Origin: Stramenopiles sp. TOSAG23-3
Lineage: Eukaryota > Sar
NCBI GenBank assembly: GCA_900128585.1
Contig: LT642426.1
Coordinates: 1-18,499 of the forward strand
DNA: 18,499 nucleotides
Direction of reading: 5' to 3'
The notes below the pieces were generated by a model. That model saw nothing but the letters and a program-made list of their open reading frames with translations, had not been told where the DNA came from and did not search any database. Position numbers and translations under genes: made by a program. This document shows, piece by piece, positions 16,265 to 18,499 of the stretch (positions are counted from its first letter, which is position 1; each line of letters starts with the position of its first letter).

Positions 16265-16622
16265 GAAAGGGGTGGTGGTGGGTGGTCATCCGCCAAGACC
16301 AACAGTGTACATACAGATCAATACCTTTACAAAATTAAAACAAATTATTCGCCCCCTGAATTTAGATCATATATATATCAAGAGTGTATATTTTGGTTTT
16401 TTCAAGAGTCTTAAAACATACTATATCATTAGTTTTTTTTATTTATCAAGATATAATTTTTTCCCCTTTCATATCGTATAATTTCAGTAAGTCATAAAAC
16501 TTTCAAATAAACATTTCTTTCGCGTTACTTGCACACTTGCACGGACCCGGCGTTTGTTTTTGCAACAACCACAGCAGTCGTGCACGCATGCAAACGTGCC
16601 CTATGCAATATCCTTCCTTGCT
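16265..16622. other. Convergent intergenic gap (AAA+ ATPase / UMP-CMP kinase 3' ends)
   Basis: Both genes end here, and the 358-bp gap should hold both 3' UTRs. A G-rich GGT tract (16269-16285) begins five bases past the AAA+ stop. AATAAA at 16506-16511 (+) and its complement TTTATT at about 16438-16443 (for the minus-strand gene) are possible poly(A) signals that would make the transcripts overlap. The rest is A+T-rich with no credible ORF. Confidence 0.6.
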
Positions 16623-17627
16623 TCACAGGGCTGTGACTACTTTGAGGATGCGCCTGGACGCGGTAAACTTGCCGTTGAATCGCTTGATTCCATCCCCGCG
16701 CAATCGCTTGGAGTGCACGTCAAAGTACTCTTGCAGGTGTTCCCTGCTTTCTACGCGGTAACTAACGATGTACCGGAACTTGGGGCAATACTTTTTCTCC
16801 ACCGTTTCAATGAATTGAGAAACTTCTGCAAAAATCGCATCGATTGGTTTGTTCGCAACGAACCGTTGGACGATGCCCTTTGCTCGAAACAAATTGATGA
16901 CGGGCATGGTGGAGGCCTGGTAGGTCTTGAAACGTTTCTTGATGCTCTCAATGTTGTCGTCGGCGCGGCCACTAGTTTGCCCGCGCTCCAAAAGTCGCTT
17001 CTCCATAACCTCTTCTGGGCAGTCAAAGAACAGCACGCCGGCTACGTTGGCCGCGTCCCCCACGTGCTCGAACCAGCCCCGGACGTTCTCCGTGTCACGC
17101 GGGAAGCCATCGATGAGAAACTTGGTCTTCTCGCTAGCGTCCATGGCCTTCTTCAGCAGTTTCACCGTGATCTCCACGGGAACGATTTTCCCCTCCTTAA
17201 TGTATTGGTTTATCAACGCCCCGTTCTTCGAGTTCGGGTTCTTTCGCTCGGCGCGAAGGCAGTCCCCTGCGGATATGTGCTGGTACCCGAACTTTTCGAC
17301 AATTTTCGAGCACTGGGTGCCTTTGCCCGCCCCTGGCCCTCCCAGTACAAACAGGACCGTCGGCAGGTCCGGCTGCTCGTCTTCTGCTATCGTGGCGTCG
17401 ATGAAGCCTGGGAGCTGCAACAGTTCTTTGCAGTGCGGCTCCAGCCATTCATGGTATTCCTTCTTCACTGATTTTTGCACTTCAAGGTTCACTTCGTATG
17501 TAACGTGCCCCGACTTCGAGGCGCCCCCCCCGCCCCCACTACCAAAGCAGTACTGCAACCCTGCACCGACCAGTGCCCCCGCGGCAACGGCCACTCCAAG
17601 GCTTGTTGTGCTATTGTTACTGCTCAT
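16623..17627 (-). CDS. UMP-CMP kinase nested inside a DUF4286-like domain, with N-terminal anchor
   Basis: A 334-residue protein; UMP-CMP kinases are usually about 195-230 residues. The kinase core (about 85-280) phosphorylates UMP or CMP with ATP to give the diphosphates. It shows the P-loop GGPGAGKGT (96-104), the NMP-binding segment with [14 protein letters not shown] and [10 protein letters not shown], the LIDGFPRD motif (171-178) and the short [15 protein letters not shown] (214-225), all close to CMPK1. Residues 41-84 (YEVNLEV, then EYHEWLEPH and [10 protein letters not shown]) look like the first half of a DUF4286 ABM-like fold. Residues 284-331 ([15 protein letters not shown], then [12 protein letters not shown]) look like its second half, so the kinase appears inserted in one loop. 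Residues 10-28 are a glycine/alanine-rich hydrophobic segment without basic residues before it, followed by a polyglycine linker. That suggests a signal anchor, perhaps on an organelle membrane. The kinase call is firm; the nested domain is my reading. Confidence 0.93.
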   Translation of the reverse strand: MSSNNSTTSLGVAVAAGALVGAGLQYCFGSGGGGGASKSGHVTYEVNLEVQKSVKKEYHEWLEPHCKELLQLPGFIDATIAEDEQPDLPTVLFVLGGPGAGKGTQCSKIVEKFGYQHISAGDCLRAERKNPNSKNGALINQYIKEGKIVPVEITVKLLKKAMDASEKTKFLIDGFPRDTENVRGWFEHVGDAANVAGVLFFDCPEEVMEKRLLERGQTSGRADDNIESIKKRFKTYQASTMPVINLFRAKGIVQRFVANKPIDAIFAEVSQFIETVEKKYCPKFRYIVSYRVESREHLQEYFDVHSKRLRGDGIKRFNGKFTASRRILKVVTAL

Positions 17628-18499
17628 TCTTCTTTCTGTGTGTTTCCGTGTCCGTATGTTCCACCGTTTGTATAAATTCTTAATAGACCTTCGACCATAT
17701 ACACATATATATGTCGATTTCGATTTCGACTATGAGCCCATCCATGCCCACATGAAATAACCTAATATATATATTTTAATATAATAAAATAAAAAATACT
17801 ACAAAAATAAAGGGGAAAGGAGTCGTTATATTATTATTGTACATTATACCCCTCCCTCTCCATCCATCATCATTCATCATCATCCCAAGCTTAAAAGAAA
17901 GGAGAAAAAGGAAGGAAGGAGAAGGAAGGAAGGAAGCTAAGAAGAAGAAGAAGAAGGAATTGAATATTATTAAAAGAAGAATAATATTGAATGAATGAAT
18001 GAATGGGTGGAATCGATTTGATAATAATGATATAAATGATAGGACACTTTTAAATACAAATAAATGTATAGTCAGTCGTTCTGTTTAGTTCTTCTATTTC
18101 TTTCTTCTAAAAATAATAATTTAAATAAAATAATAAAATCGTATTTTTAATTTTTAACTTTTAAGTTTGCCTTCATCTATATTGTATAGTTATAATAATA
18201 ATTATGTAATCTAATAGATTTATCTACGATCATCTACACTATTGAACTATATCTAATTATAATGCTTTATCTGAGTTCAGCTGCATTGTCCTATTTAATA
18301 ATTAGTATTATTATAATTAGCTTGTCAATCAATTTTTTCCCTCTTTCTCCTTCTCTTCTTCTTCTTTCTTCTTCTTTCTTCTACTTCTTTCTTCTTCGTC
18401 TTTCTTCTCTCTCTTCTTCTTTCTTCTTCTTCTTCTTCTTCTTCTTCTTCTTCTTCTTCTTCTTTCTTCTTCTTCTTCTTCTTCTTCTTTCTTCTTCTT
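17628..18499. other. A+T-rich intergenic DNA with many microsatellites
   Basis: This region holds the promoter of the minus-strand UMP-CMP kinase gene, then simple-sequence DNA. Visible units are CAT (17861-17885), GGAA (about 17909-17936), GAA (17941-17957) and GAAT (about 17989-18004). A 9-bp inverted repeat lies at 17963-17971 and 17980-17988. The remainder is A+T-rich up to the terminal TTC array. No RNA gene or credible ORF was seen. Confidence 0.7.
18333..18499 (+). repeat. TTC/TTTC polypyrimidine microsatellite running off the window
   Basis: The plus strand is almost wholly C and T in TTC, TTTC and CTC units, with isolated purines at about 18383 and 18398. The longest pure TTC run lies in 18421-18463. 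The array continues beyond the end of the window, so its full length is unknown. Confidence 0.9.

Noticed and set aside
16554-17471. 305-codon open frame on the plus strand
   Set aside because: It lies antisense to the UMP-CMP kinase, has no family motifs, and reads as a by-product of that gene's codon use.
16927-17760. 277-codon open frame on the plus strand
   Set aside because: It is also antisense to the UMP-CMP kinase, whose conserved motifs decide the coding strand.

Overview
The window looks like nuclear DNA from a unicellular eukaryote. It encodes four complete, clearly eukaryotic proteins: an ATM/Tel1 checkpoint kinase, a PARN-type deadenylase, a tandem AAA+ ATPase of the PEX1/AFG2/CDC48 type, and a UMP-CMP kinase. 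A fifth, 5'-truncated protein is not recognised. The genes lie on both strands without operon-like order. All are read as uninterrupted frames, including a 9.8-kb kinase frame, so the region appears intron-free. Intergenic DNA is visibly A+T-rich and full of simple repeats, chiefly GAA/TTC. The lineage cannot be fixed from this; an intron-poor alga or other protist is the best inference.

Layout: 1-783 (+) is the 3' part of an unknown acidic/basic low-complexity protein. 784-1227 is a spacer with a TTC tract. 1228-11055 (+) is the ATM/TEL1 gene. It converges on PARN (11289-13085, -) across a 233-bp gap. A 968-bp region of G-rich, polypurine, polypyrimidine and TTG repeats separates PARN from the divergently transcribed AAA+ ATPase gene (14054-16264, +). 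That gene converges across about 360 bp on the UMP-CMP kinase gene (16623-17627, -). The final 870 bp are A+T-rich microsatellite DNA ending in a long TTC array that runs off the window.

Functionally these are mostly housekeeping genes (DNA-damage signalling, poly(A) shortening, AAA+ remodelling, pyrimidine nucleotide supply) with no shared pathway evident. The most unusual observation is the last gene. Its UMP-CMP kinase appears to be inserted into the middle of a second small alpha/beta domain resembling the DUF4286 (ABM-like) family, behind an N-terminal hydrophobic anchor. A second oddity is that the PARN homologue ends in a CaaX-like tetrapeptide (CCVQ) preceded by a basic cluster, which would be an unexpected way to put a deadenylase on membranes.
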